DNA of 64,000 bases from JBPEWY01 sp965224095 (GCA_965224095.1 OZ245039.1:2542001-2606000), one strand, 5' to 3'; counted from the first letter of the stretch, positions 7,662 through 15,392 are shown. Numbers and translations: made by a program. Notes: generated from the sequence alone by a model not told the origin.

Positions 7662-8711
7662 TTAGCAACTTTTTTCAAAGTTGTGTTCATAGACCTTTAC
7701 GTACGGGGTCTGCCTCCTTATTACGGCAAACACCCTGTTGACGAGTTTGCAACTGATTGCGTTTATAATCAGTTTATGGTCTTTTCCTTCCCCTACCTTC
7801 CGGGAGTAATAAGCTTTGATCTGGGGGTCCCAGTTTGCTGCGGAGTTGGCCCCGTTGGCAAGTAGTGTCTTGACCTTTCTATGTCCTAAATGGCTTACCT
7901 TGTTTCGAGTCTTAATGGAGCGTCCCGAGGAATATTCAAAAGGGGCTATTCCGGCATAGCATGCATATTCACGGCTATTTTCAAAGCTGGTGAAGTTGTT
8001 GGTGGTAACCAGCATGAAAGCCGCTGTGACCAATCCTATCCCACAGACCGAACGTGCCAGGCCATAATTCTTGTTCAATTGGGCCTCACCTTTGATCACG
8101 TTCTCAATATCCCTCTCTATTTTGGCAATTCGTTCCACTTGTTGTAACCTTTGAATTGCCAATTCCTCGGTGATGCCCTTCATACCGCTTAACTTCTCGT
8201 ATTGCTCGTGACTTCTGAGGCTATTGTTCAAACTGATCTTGATACGTACCATTTGGTCCCGATAGGCCAACAGTTGCTTTACCTTAATGATCGTGTCCGA
8301 TGGCATATGGAAGGGCCTCAACTTGGCCTTGTTGCAGTAAAGGTAATCCGCTATCCTTTGGGCATCGACCTTGTCGGTCTTGCCCCTGGTCATCCCCAAG
8401 CTCCTCTTTATCTGCAGTCCAGGTTCCACACAGAAAAGAATGCCGTTGGTTTCAAGCCATGCGAAGAACAACAGTCCGTAGGTTCCCGTGTGCTCCATGC
8501 ATAGCGCGCAGTCCTCCAACTTTCTTCCCCGTTTGACGAGCCACGTTTTGATCTTGGCAAAACCCTTGATGGAATTTTTGACCTGTAGGTTCTCAAATGT
8601 ACCATAGTTCTCTTCGCTTAGTAGGGAAACATCCAAAGTGTCCTTTGAGATATCGATTCCGACAAACCATTTTTTCTCAATAAATTCATTCATAAGGTTT
8701 TTGGTTTTCAA
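7662..8711 (-). CDS. IS110-family transposase (DEDD recombinase)
   Basis: A 349-residue protein. The N-terminal RuvC-like DEDD domain shows FVGIDISKDTLDVSL (first Asp) and RGKTDKVDAQRIADYL (later Asp pair). The C-terminal Tnp_20 domain shows SVCGIGLVTAAFML, CYAGIAPFEYSSG and HLGHRKVKTLLANGANSAA, where the Ser is the likely nucleophile. It appears full length and intact. The start at 8711 gives MKTKNLMNEF; an internal ATG at 8693 (MNEFIEKKW) is equally plausible. It acts with a structured RNA encoded in the element's own non-coding end, according to published work on this family. Confidence 0.92.
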   Translation of the reverse strand: MKTKNLMNEFIEKKWFVGIDISKDTLDVSLLSEENYGTFENLQVKNSIKGFAKIKTWLVKRGRKLEDCALCMEHTGTYGLLFFAWLETNGILFCVEPGLQIKRSLGMTRGKTDKVDAQRIADYLYCNKAKLRPFHMPSDTIIKVKQLLAYRDQMVRIKISLNNSLRSHEQYEKLSGMKGITEELAIQRLQQVERIAKIERDIENVIKGEAQLNKNYGLARSVCGIGLVTAAFMLVTTNNFTSFENSREYACYAGIAPFEYSSGRSIKTRNKVSHLGHRKVKTLLANGANSAANWDPQIKAYYSRKVGEGKDHKLIINAISCKLVNRVFAVIRRQTPYVKVYEHNFEKSC

Positions 8712-8956
8712 CCGGTGGGGTTGCCATGCCGATACCTTTAATAAGTCTTGCTTAAGATTCTAAATGGCCGTACAACCTTTGGGGGATCAAGGACTAATTC
8801 GCACTAAGATCCTTGGATCAGCCCTATCCATAGTTCACCTTGATTCCCTCCGGTTAAGGTTATTAACTAATTGGCAAGTTATGAGTCTCCCCCGGACCCC
8901 CTCTTTTCAACATCATAACCATTGGTTTTTATTTGGAAGCTAATCTAAAGGCCCTA
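8712..8956 (-). ncRNA. Candidate bridge RNA region of the IS110 element
   Basis: Non-coding segment upstream of the transposase on its strand, where IS110-group elements encode the bridge RNA. It contains a hairpin at 8785-8819 (GATCAAGGA with TCCTTGGATC, one bulged base, 16-base loop) and a pyrimidine-rich run near 8890. The nine bases GCCCTATCC occur at 8821-8829 inside this segment and again at 8951-8959, at the predicted element end, as expected if a guide loop matches the donor end. The RNA limits and fold are inferred; the strand is that of the transposase. Confidence 0.45.
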
Positions 8957-8966
8957 TCCGATTTTT

Positions 8967-9401
8967 GACTTCCGTTTATCTATCGGAACACTCCAAAAAC
9001 CGGACAGGTTCCGGCGCGGTTAGTTCGTGTAAGACTTTGGGGCTTGCAGCACTTCGCAAAACTCCGTTTGCTTTTCCTTGCAACCTTCGGGCGCAAGGCA
9101 AGATTGTCATGACAATGACACATCTTGACTTTAATTTTTTTTTAATCAGGAAACCTTCTTTAAAGAATAATGATCTATGTAATAAGAATAGTATTAATTA
9201 GGATTAATATTACTTCTTTGATCGAAAAAATAGCCACAAAACAAAGAATCTATTGTATGGTTTAAGAATCTTGTGTATATTGGAAAGGTAAAGTTAGAAT
9301 GTCACGCTTTGCCGATTTTACTCTCCTCCAAACCCTTTTGAAATATAAAAGGAGTATAAACGCAATAGGTTTATACAACAGTTAGCTACTAGATGAACTG
9401 A
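8967..9401. other. Non-coding stretch between the IS110 element and the SIR2-like gene
   Basis: No gene supported. It contains hairpins CCTTGC/GCAAGG near 9077-9099 and the palindrome ATTGTCATGACAAT at 9103-9116, a 55-base segment repeated near 14060 (own entry), and a perfect 8-bp hairpin at 9354-9376 (GTATAAAC / GTTTATAC) just before the SIR2-like start. Confidence 0.55.
9241..9295 (+). repeat. Duplicated 55-base leader, copy 1
   Basis: About 83 percent identical by eye to 14060-14114. Both copies carry ACAAAGAATC, TTGTAT and TGTGTATATTGG in the same order, and each lies 110-165 bases upstream of a gene on the plus strand. TATATTGG resembles the TAnnTTTG box, so it may be a duplicated promoter. 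Confidence 0.6.
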
Positions 9402-10292
9402 ATGGATAAAACAATATTTTACGGAAATGGATTAAACTACTTGAGTGAAAATGCTATTGGGTGGAATGATTTACTTGATAAACTAATGCGAGAAAAGAAG
9501 TTTGAAATGAACTTTCTTCCAAATATAATGGCATATGAACGGATAAGATTAAATTGGAATGGAGCATCTGAGAAGCTACCGCATTTAAAATCTGAAATTT
9601 CGGAATTACTTAAAAACCAACCAACCAACAACTTTTACGAAGAAATACTTGACATAGATTGTTACAACTATTTGACAACAAACTATGATTATGCTGTTAA
9701 TAAAGTTGAACCTAATTTTTCCATTAAAAACAATAGCACTGAAGAACTATACAGTATAAGAAGAAATACAACATTGGATTTGGGAGAAATTCCAATTGCG
9801 AAAATTTGGAATATTCACGGAGAGATAGGCCACCCAAAATCTATTATGCTTGGACTTAATCATTATTGTGGTTCAATTGGAAAAATTGACGGCTATTTGA
9901 AAGGAACTTATGATTTTAGATACAAGGGACAAAAAGCTAAAATAAAACAGATAGAAGAAAAATTAGAGTTTAATGAGTTTGATGGACATTCTTGGATTGA
10001 GTTATTCTTCAACAGTAATATCCATATCGCTGGATTTGGTTTAGATTTTAGCGAAATAGACTTGTGGTGGATTTTAAATAAAAGAGCTAGATTAAAAGAA
10101 AATTCTTTGATTAGAAACAAAATCATTTACTATACAAAACCAATTGAAGAAGTAACTATGGAAATCGAAGTAGAAAAAAGAAGAAGAGAAATGCTTGAAA
10201 TATTCGATGTGGAAATTAAAACTATTAGTACTTCGAAAGGTTATGAAAATCAATGGAAAGAAATAATTGAACGAATAAAATCCAGCAACTAA
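9402..10292 (+). CDS. SIR2-like NAD-binding domain protein
   Basis: A 296-residue protein with no signal peptide. Motifs of the SIR2 fold are visible: FYGNGLN at 6-12 (nucleotide-binding loop), YLTTNYD at 90-96 (with the Asn used in NAD hydrolysis), IWNIHGEIG with His139, and GFGLDFSEIDLWW near 211-223. This is the arrangement of the SIR2_2-like proteins used as NAD-depleting effectors in antiphage systems (Thoeris ThsA, DSR, SIR2-HerA families). No second effector or sensor domain is attached, so it would need a partner or act alone. It is AT-rich, sits in the integrase island, and is flanked by hairpin junctions on both sides. Confidence 0.75.
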   Translation: MDKTIFYGNGLNYLSENAIGWNDLLDKLMREKKFEMNFLPNIMAYERIRLNWNGASEKLPHLKSEISELLKNQPTNNFYEEILDIDCYNYLTTNYDYAVNKVEPNFSIKNNSTEELYSIRRNTTLDLGEIPIAKIWNIHGEIGHPKSIMLGLNHYCGSIGKIDGYLKGTYDFRYKGQKAKIKQIEEKLEFNEFDGHSWIELFFNSNIHIAGFGLDFSEIDLWWILNKRARLKENSLIRNKIIYYTKPIEEVTMEIEVEKRRREMLEIFDVEIKTISTSKGYENQWKEIIERIKSSN

Positions 10293-10296
10293 TAAT

Positions 10297-10402
10297 GGCT
10301 AAGAGTAGTTGCTTGAGGTTGGTAAGTGCCAATTGGAATATTAGGAGAATATTCCTTGGGGCTATTTGCTATCTTAGCGCTTTTAAGCAACTACTCTTAG
10401 CC
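10297..10402. repeat. Long palindromic junction between the SIR2-like and ParB-like genes
   Basis: An 18-bp perfect inverted repeat, GGCTAAGAGTAGTTGCTT (10297-10314) and its complement (10385-10402), encloses a second perfect 8-bp hairpin, GGAATATT/AATATTCC (10335-10355). It starts 5 bases after the SIR2-like stop and ends 17 bases before the next ATG, filling the intergenic space. There is no T run, so it is not a plain terminator. The layout resembles a cassette recombination site, though the strict integron attC boxes are not met. Confidence 0.7.
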
Positions 10403-10418
10403 CAGACCGTTGTGCCAC

Positions 10419-11885
10419 ATGAAAAGAACAGAAATGCCAAATAATAAATACTTAAAGGTTAAGGATATTAATCTTGACCTAAAAAACTATAGGACAATTC
10501 CTCAAAAGACGGAAGCAGATGCGATTAACGCAATGATTGCTATAAAGCCTGACAGGTTCTACGCAGTCGTTGAAAGTATTTTAGATGATGGTTATTTACC
10601 AACTGAAAACCTAATCATACTTGACGATAATGGATTTACAGTCAAAGAAGGTAATCGGAGAACAGCAGCGTTGAAATTAATACATGGATTACATTCAATA
10701 GACGATTTCACAATCCCTGACTCACTTAAAAATCGCATTAACTCACTTGACGTCAATTGGAAAAAGGAAAATGAAGAAGTCCCTTGTAGTGTATACAAGC
10801 TAGCCGAAAAGGACAAGGTTGATAAAATTGTGAATTTAACACATGCAAAGGGAGAAAAAGCAAGTAGAGACCCTTGGACATCAGTTGCAAAAGCTAGACA
10901 GAATCGAGACGAGAAAAAGGCAGCTGAACCTGCATTAGATTTACTTGAAAAGTACATCCAACACGGAAAAAATTTAACGAATCAACAAAAGGAAAGGTGG
11001 AGTGGTGATTATCCTTTGACTGTCTTAGATGAGGCCCTCCGCTCAATTATTACAAGACTTGGTTACAAAACCATTCCTGATTTGGTCAAGGCTTACCCAA
11101 GGCACAAACTAAGAAGTAACCTCGAAGATATGCTAAGGGATATTGGGCTAAAGGTTTTTGGTTTCAAAGAAATACGCTCTAAAACTTCTGACTTTGCTTC
11201 AGCTTATAATATTCCAGTACCTCAAAGCACATCATCCACAAATCAAGGAAGTGGAAATTCTCAAAGTAATCAAAGCACTTCGTCAGGAACAAATAGTTCG
11301 GCCACTAACAATAATACTCAATCGTCTACAGGTACTTCGAATAATAGCAACACTTCTTCCAGCAGTCAGCAACAATCTTCTCAATCATCAGGTACAACCA
11401 GTTCAAAGCCAAAAGCCTATGCCATACATGACCAAAGAACCGTAACACAGACCTTGAAAAAATTCAATCCTAAAGGCAGCAATAGAGCAAAACTAGTTAC
11501 TCTAAGAGACGAACTACGAAAACTCAAGGTCAAGGATAATCCAATTGCTTTTTGCTTTATTCTTCGAAGTATGTTTGAAATCTCAGCAAATATTTATTCA
11601 ACTGAGAATGGAATCCCAAAAGCAAGAACTAAGAATGGTAAAACGGTTCAGAATACTTTAAAGCAGCAACTTAATGCGGTAACCAGACACCTAACCTCTA
11701 ATAATTCAAATTCGGGAATGGTTAAATCGCTACATGGTGCGAATTCAGAACTATCAAAGAGTACGGGACTTTTATCTGTGACATCAATGAACCAACTAGT
11801 TCATAACCCATCATTCTCTATAGCACCCCATGACATTTTCACCCTATTTAACAATGTTTATCCGCTCTTGGAAGCAATGAATTAA
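10419..11885 (+). CDS. ParB/Srx-like domain protein with disordered Ser/Thr/Asn/Gln linker
   Basis: About 488 residues. The N-terminal third carries the ParB/sulfiredoxin-fold signature VKEGNRRTAALK, a variant of the EGNRR motif typical of ParB N-terminal domains that bind CTP or act as nucleases. Residues about 265-330 form a low-complexity linker of S, T, N, Q and G. The C-terminal part (KKFNPKGSNRAKLVTLRDELRKL onward, about 160 residues) is helical and of unrecognised family. The frame opens with TTG at 10410; ATG 10419 is chosen, and 10434 (MPNNKYLK) is an alternative. It lies 4 bases upstream of a Dam-type methylase, so the two form one unit, possibly a defence or modification module. 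Function is not known. Confidence 0.7.
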   Translation: MKRTEMPNNKYLKVKDINLDLKNYRTIPQKTEADAINAMIAIKPDRFYAVVESILDDGYLPTENLIILDDNGFTVKEGNRRTAALKLIHGLHSIDDFTIPDSLKNRINSLDVNWKKENEEVPCSVYKLAEKDKVDKIVNLTHAKGEKASRDPWTSVAKARQNRDEKKAAEPALDLLEKYIQHGKNLTNQQKERWSGDYPLTVLDEALRSIITRLGYKTIPDLVKAYPRHKLRSNLEDMLRDIGLKVFGFKEIRSKTSDFASAYNIPVPQSTSSTNQGSGNSQSNQSTSSGTNSSATNNNTQSSTGTSNNSNTSSSSQQQSSQSSGTTSSKPKAYAIHDQRTVTQTLKKFNPKGSNRAKLVTLRDELRKLKVKDNPIAFCFILRSMFEISANIYSTENGIPKARTKNGKTVQNTLKQQLNAVTRHLTSNNSNSGMVKSLHGANSELSKSTGLLSVTSMNQLVHNPSFSIAPHDIFTLFNNVYPLLEAMN

Positions 11886-11889
11886 TCCT

Positions 11890-12765
11890 ATGAATAGAAC
11901 ACCATTAAGATATCCAGGCGGTAAACAGAAGCTCACGCCATTCATACAAGAAATCCTTGATTCCAACGGAATAAGTGGACATTACGTTGAACCCTATGCA
12001 GGTGGAGCGGGAGTTGCCCTTAAGCTTCTTTTAAATAAAACGGTCAAAAATATCCATCTTAACGACTCAGATATAAGACTTTATTCATTTTGGCATTGCG
12101 TAAAAAATGAAACGGAAAATTTATGCAGGAGAATATTATCTGCTTCATTGACAATTGAAGAATGGAAAAAACACAGAGAAGTCTTAAGACAGCCTGAAAA
12201 TCATACTCTATTCGAAATCGGCTATTCCACCTTTTATATGAATCGTTGTAATCGTTCAGGGGTTTTGAATGCCGGGGTAATTGGTGGACTTGACCAAACA
12301 GGCAATTATAAAATGGATGCTCGTTTTTCTAGAAATGACTTAATTAGACGAATTGAGTTGATTGGTATCTATTCAGATTCTATTCATCTATCAAACCTTG
12401 ATGCTGAAGACTACATTGGCAATTATATTCCAAATCTTGATGAGAATAGCTTAGTATATTTTGATCCACCTTACTACAACAAAGCAAAAGACCTTTACCT
12501 AAACTCTTATAGGCCCGAAGACCATATTCGTTTAGCTGATTCAATTCAAAAAGTTGCAAAACCTTGGGTACTATCATATGATAATGTCCCTCAAATCATA
12601 GAACTGTATTCTTCAAGAAATTACTTCACGTACGACTTACAATATTCTGCTGCAAGAAATTATAAAGGTCGAGAAGTATTCGTTTTCAGTGACTACTTAA
12701 AACTGCCAAAATCATGTGGTTTGAAGTATATCGACAAAGAATTAATTGAACTAATTGATAAATAA
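11890..12765 (+). CDS. D12-class (Dam-like) DNA adenine N6-methyltransferase
   Basis: A 291-residue protein with the D12/MethyltransfD12 layout: RYPGGKQKL at 7-15, EPYAGGAGVALKLL (the SAM-binding motif), the GVLNAGVIGG segment and the catalytic DPPY at 192-195. It methylates adenine N6 in a short DNA motif that cannot be read from sequence. No restriction endonuclease is recognisable next to it; the 4-base gap to the ParB-like gene suggests that protein is its functional partner. It could protect island DNA, act in a restriction-type system, or be a solitary modifier. Confidence 0.88.
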   Translation: MNRTPLRYPGGKQKLTPFIQEILDSNGISGHYVEPYAGGAGVALKLLLNKTVKNIHLNDSDIRLYSFWHCVKNETENLCRRILSASLTIEEWKKHREVLRQPENHTLFEIGYSTFYMNRCNRSGVLNAGVIGGLDQTGNYKMDARFSRNDLIRRIELIGIYSDSIHLSNLDAEDYIGNYIPNLDENSLVYFDPPYYNKAKDLYLNSYRPEDHIRLADSIQKVAKPWVLSYDNVPQIIELYSSRNYFTYDLQYSAARNYKGREVFVFSDYLKLPKSCGLKYIDKELIELIDK

Positions 12766-12784
12766 AACACGTGGCTCAACAATT

Positions 12785-12841
12785 GGTATAAAACATAGGG
12801 CGGACTGTTAAGCACTTCGAAATGCCCTACGTTTCATATCC
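12785..12841. repeat. Bulged palindromic junction between the methylase and DUF1963 genes
   Basis: The arm at 12785-12801 (GGTATAAAACATAGGGC) pairs with 12824-12841 through two wobble pairs and one unpaired base, around a 22-base loop. It lies 20 bases after the methylase stop and 46 before the next start. A single extrahelical base in an otherwise long stem is a hallmark of folded cassette sites. No T run. Confidence 0.65.
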
Positions 12842-12886
12842 GGGACTTTTGTACGCAATGTTCCAAAAACATTATGCAGAAAATAA

Positions 12887-13783
12887 ATGTTTAGTTTTAG
12901 AAAGAACAATTTAGATAAGATAAAATCATTCATCCGGAACTCGGAAGAAATAGAAATTGACAAATCTGACAAAGAGGAACTAATCAGAATGATTAGACCA
13001 ACTGTTGGAATTAAAACGAATGCAAGTAATGATGAAAATCTAAAAATTGGCAAATCAAAAATCGGTGGAAAACCCGATTTACCAAAAGATTTTGAATGGC
13101 CAAGAACAAATGGAAGGCCAATGTTGTTTTGCGCTCAATACAACCTTTATGAATTAACAAAATTTGACAAAGAAAGCCTATTGCCCAGAAAAGGTTTTTT
13201 CTATATTTTTTTAAGTCTTGACGAAAAATGGAATGATTTTAACGGAGTAAATCAGGCATTTAAATTTTTATTTAGCGAGTCAGAAAACCTCACTAGAACC
13301 GAATTCCCAAATGACCTTGAAGAAAATCAAAGATTTAAAACAGCTTTAATAGAGTATTTTCAATTCTATACAATTCCAGATGATGAGAATTATAAACTAT
13401 TTAAGTTTGATGAAAAATATGATGATTTTTACTTCCGTTTTTATGAACCAGTAGATGATTTTATAGAAGAACTTTGCCCTGATACATATAAATTGCATCA
13501 AATTCTTGGATACGATAGATCTATCCAATCAAGTGTTGTTTATGAATTCGCTTATAAAGAATTAGGATTTTATGGAGCTGAAAGTTCAGAATATAAAAAG
13601 AATTGGGATAAGATACTAGAATTGTCAAAAACGTATGAACTACTTCTTCAATTGGATTGTATCGATTCAGAGACTGACTTGTCCAGATTTGGAGGAAGTG
13701 GAACATATTACTTTGGTCTTTCCAAAAATGACTTAAAAAACAAAAAATTTGATGATATTAAAATGTCGTTTCAAATGACATAA
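12887..13783 (+). CDS. DUF1963 (YwqG-like) family protein
   Basis: A 298-residue soluble protein. The DUF1963 pattern is clear: SKIGGKPDLPKDFEWP near 61-76, then PMLFCAQYNL, and the closing LLLQLD...FGGSGTYYFGL with KMSFQMT. Members have no settled biochemical function; many occur as isolated accessory genes. AT-rich like its neighbours and separated from the methylase gene by a palindromic junction, so it looks like independent cargo of the island. It is the last gene before the right copy of the 20-bp repeat. Confidence 0.8.
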   Translation: MFSFRKNNLDKIKSFIRNSEEIEIDKSDKEELIRMIRPTVGIKTNASNDENLKIGKSKIGGKPDLPKDFEWPRTNGRPMLFCAQYNLYELTKFDKESLLPRKGFFYIFLSLDEKWNDFNGVNQAFKFLFSESENLTRTEFPNDLEENQRFKTALIEYFQFYTIPDDENYKLFKFDEKYDDFYFRFYEPVDDFIEELCPDTYKLHQILGYDRSIQSSVVYEFAYKELGFYGAESSEYKKNWDKILELSKTYELLLQLDCIDSETDLSRFGGSGTYYFGLSKNDLKNKKFDDIKMSFQMT

Positions 13784-13889
13784 AACACTAATCGCAATGA
13801 AGATCGGAGGTAGATGAAATTTCAAATCCTCAAAATTTTCCCCTACCTTTATATTCAATTACGTTCATTTTGTTTTAACAGGGTTTTGA

Positions 13890-13909
13890 GGTGTGCAATT
13901 CGGTGCGCA
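13890..13909. repeat. Right copy of the 20-bp island-flanking repeat, candidate att core
   Basis: Identical to 5601-5620. Similarity continues loosely on the 5' side (TTCATTT, then ACAG, then the repeat). The two copies enclose about 8.3 kb with the integrase at one end, consistent with attL and attR of an integrative element. Confidence 0.55.
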
Positions 13910-13965
13910 GTCGAGAATCACGAAAACACAAATAACTGATTATCAAATGAATATAATATGAGTTT

Positions 13966-14047
13966 GCCCCCTGGCGGGGCTACAAGAGGCCATCAGACGA
14001 GAAGTTTATCCCCCGGTGTGTGGGGAAACTCTGGAGGGACCTCTTGT
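13966..14047. other. Nested hairpins with an 11-base match to tRNA-Arg
   Basis: GCCCC/GGGGC hairpin at 13966-13980 followed by a longer stem, ACAAGAGG (13982-13989) with CCTCTTGT (14040-14047), which encloses AGTTT-CCCC/GGGG-AAACT. The bases CCTGGCGGGGC at 13970-13980 equal the T-stem/acceptor junction of tRNA-Arg at 5486-5496, and CCTCTTG at 14040 recurs just after the tRNA (5496-5502). It may be a tRNA-derived attachment remnant or a structured RNA. Confidence 0.4.
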
Positions 14048-14059
14048 TACTTATTAAAA

Positions 14060-14114
14060 ACAAAGAATCCATTGTATAGTTTTAGAATCCTGTGTATATT
14101 GGATGAGTAAAGTT
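14060..14114 (+). repeat. Duplicated 55-base leader, copy 2
   Basis: Partner of 9241-9295, here just outside the right end of the island and about 110 bases upstream of the hydrolase-like gene at 14225. The promoter-like TGTGTATATTGG is conserved between the copies. Confidence 0.6.
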
Positions 14115-14224
14115 ATGCTTAGCTCATCAATATTTACCTTCCTTTCAAGCTCATTATTGAATGATAATAAAGATAACTGTAATGTGTTTATATTATAGTT
14201 ATGCGTAATTGAAAACAAACGTTA

Positions 14225-15205
14225 ATGAAAATACCATTTAAGTTATTCTGTTTATTCTTCCTGACTATTTTTAGCATAAAGTCTTTTTCACAGAAAGCGG
14301 TTGAATCTTACGAGCCAGTAAAAAATGACAGCCTAAGAGTTGGGAAGGGGGAAAATGACTTTTTGCCTTTTATCCAAAAAGGTTATACGCTAATGCTTCC
14401 TGAAGCTAAGGCAATTAAAGGGGTGCTCATTTTTCTCGAGGATTCAGGATATGATAAAAAGAATAAGAGCTCAAAGCAGATGTATAATCAAGCATCTGAA
14501 AAAGGCTTTGCGGTATTGTCAGTTTCAACCGAAATTCCTTTTGATTTCTATTTTTCTAAATCATCTATGATTTCCACGCATAAGCTAATTCGTGAGGTCT
14601 TTAATAAAAATAATTTACCAAATGAAAACATTTTCTTTTTAGGGGCAAGTTTGGTAGGACATAGAGCGATGCGATATATTAAATTTATGAAAGAGGGCGG
14701 TTTCGAGTTTCAACTCAACATAAAAGGGATTGTCATGTGTAATTTTACATTGGATTTTACAAGAAAATGGTATCAACATAAACGGGATATAAGAATCAAC
14801 CGAATTAACCTTTGGGAGTCAAAATTTATAAATTATATGTTGGAAACGCATTTGAAAGGTACGCCGAAAACTGCACCTGAGAAGTATCACAATTTCTCAT
14901 CGTATAGCTACTATGATGAAAAGAATGAAAATGTTAAAATTTACAAGAGTTATGCCGTTAGGGCATATATAGAACCTGCAATAAAATACAGGCTTACAAA
15001 ATATCTGAGGACTTTATATGAAAACAATTCAACAGATATGGTTGGTTTTTTAGCTGAGTTAGAACTGGCAGGAAATAAAAAAACAGAATTAATTGTTTTA
15101 CAACCTGAAGAAAACCCATCACAAAAAAAGAGTGCCCAGTCAACTTGGGATGCTATAAATAAATATGAACTTATGGATTGGATTCATAAGCAGACGGAAA
15201 AATAA
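14225..15205 (+). CDS. Secreted alpha/beta-hydrolase-like protein
   Basis: A 326-residue protein with a clear signal peptide (hydrophobic 8-20, cleavage after FSQ). The mature part has strands and a nucleophile-elbow-like FFLGASLVGHRAMRY near residue 140, of the alpha/beta-hydrolase type, and a preceding GVLIFLEDSGYD. The rest resembles no family I can name. Activity, if any, is likely esterase- or peptidase-like; this is inference. Its promoter region contains the 55-base leader shared with the SIR2-like gene. Confidence 0.55.
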   Translation: MKIPFKLFCLFFLTIFSIKSFSQKAVESYEPVKNDSLRVGKGENDFLPFIQKGYTLMLPEAKAIKGVLIFLEDSGYDKKNKSSKQMYNQASEKGFAVLSVSTEIPFDFYFSKSSMISTHKLIREVFNKNNLPNENIFFLGASLVGHRAMRYIKFMKEGGFEFQLNIKGIVMCNFTLDFTRKWYQHKRDIRINRINLWESKFINYMLETHLKGTPKTAPEKYHNFSSYSYYDEKNENVKIYKSYAVRAYIEPAIKYRLTKYLRTLYENNSTDMVGFLAELELAGNKKTELIVLQPEENPSQKKSAQSTWDAINKYELMDWIHKQTEK

Positions 15206-15362
15206 ACCACAGTTTCTTTATGCTATAGCAATGATTAATCATGGATTGGATCAAAAATATAGTGAAGAAAGAGATGTCAGGGAAGTACAATTGGAGGGTG
15301 CAAAACTGTTTCTAGAATTTTTGCCGACAAAGAGCATTTTTTTGATATTGGAGGGAACCGAT

Positions 15363-15392
15363 AAAAACAGCTGCTACAACAGCTGTTTTTTT
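15363..15392 (+). terminator. Rho-independent terminator after the hydrolase-like gene
   Basis: AAAAACAGCTG / CAGCTGTTTTTTT with a 6-base loop and seven T. Confidence 0.8.

Larger units (their letters stand above)
7591..8966 (-). mobile_element. IS110-family insertion element with predicted ends
   Basis: A transposase gene on the minus strand lies in a segment of about 1.37 kb bounded by the same 10 bases, TCCGATTTTT, at 7591-7600 and 8957-8966. That gives about 60 non-coding bases after the transposase and about 245 before it, the asymmetric layout of the IS110 subgroup in which the bridge RNA lies upstream of the recombinase. IS110 elements lack terminal inverted repeats, so the ends are inferred from the direct repeat and the size, not proven. 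Confidence 0.6.

Noticed and set aside
11158..11445. 95-codon frame inside the ParB-like gene
   Set aside because: Frame-shifted reading of the Ser/Thr-rich linker.
9354..12841. Chromosomal integron with attC sites
   Set aside because: The strict RYYYAAC/GTTRRRY boxes are not present and there is no IntI; only the cassette-like form is retained as a finding.
5427..13909. Prophage
   Set aside because: An integrase is present but no structural, packaging or lysis genes.
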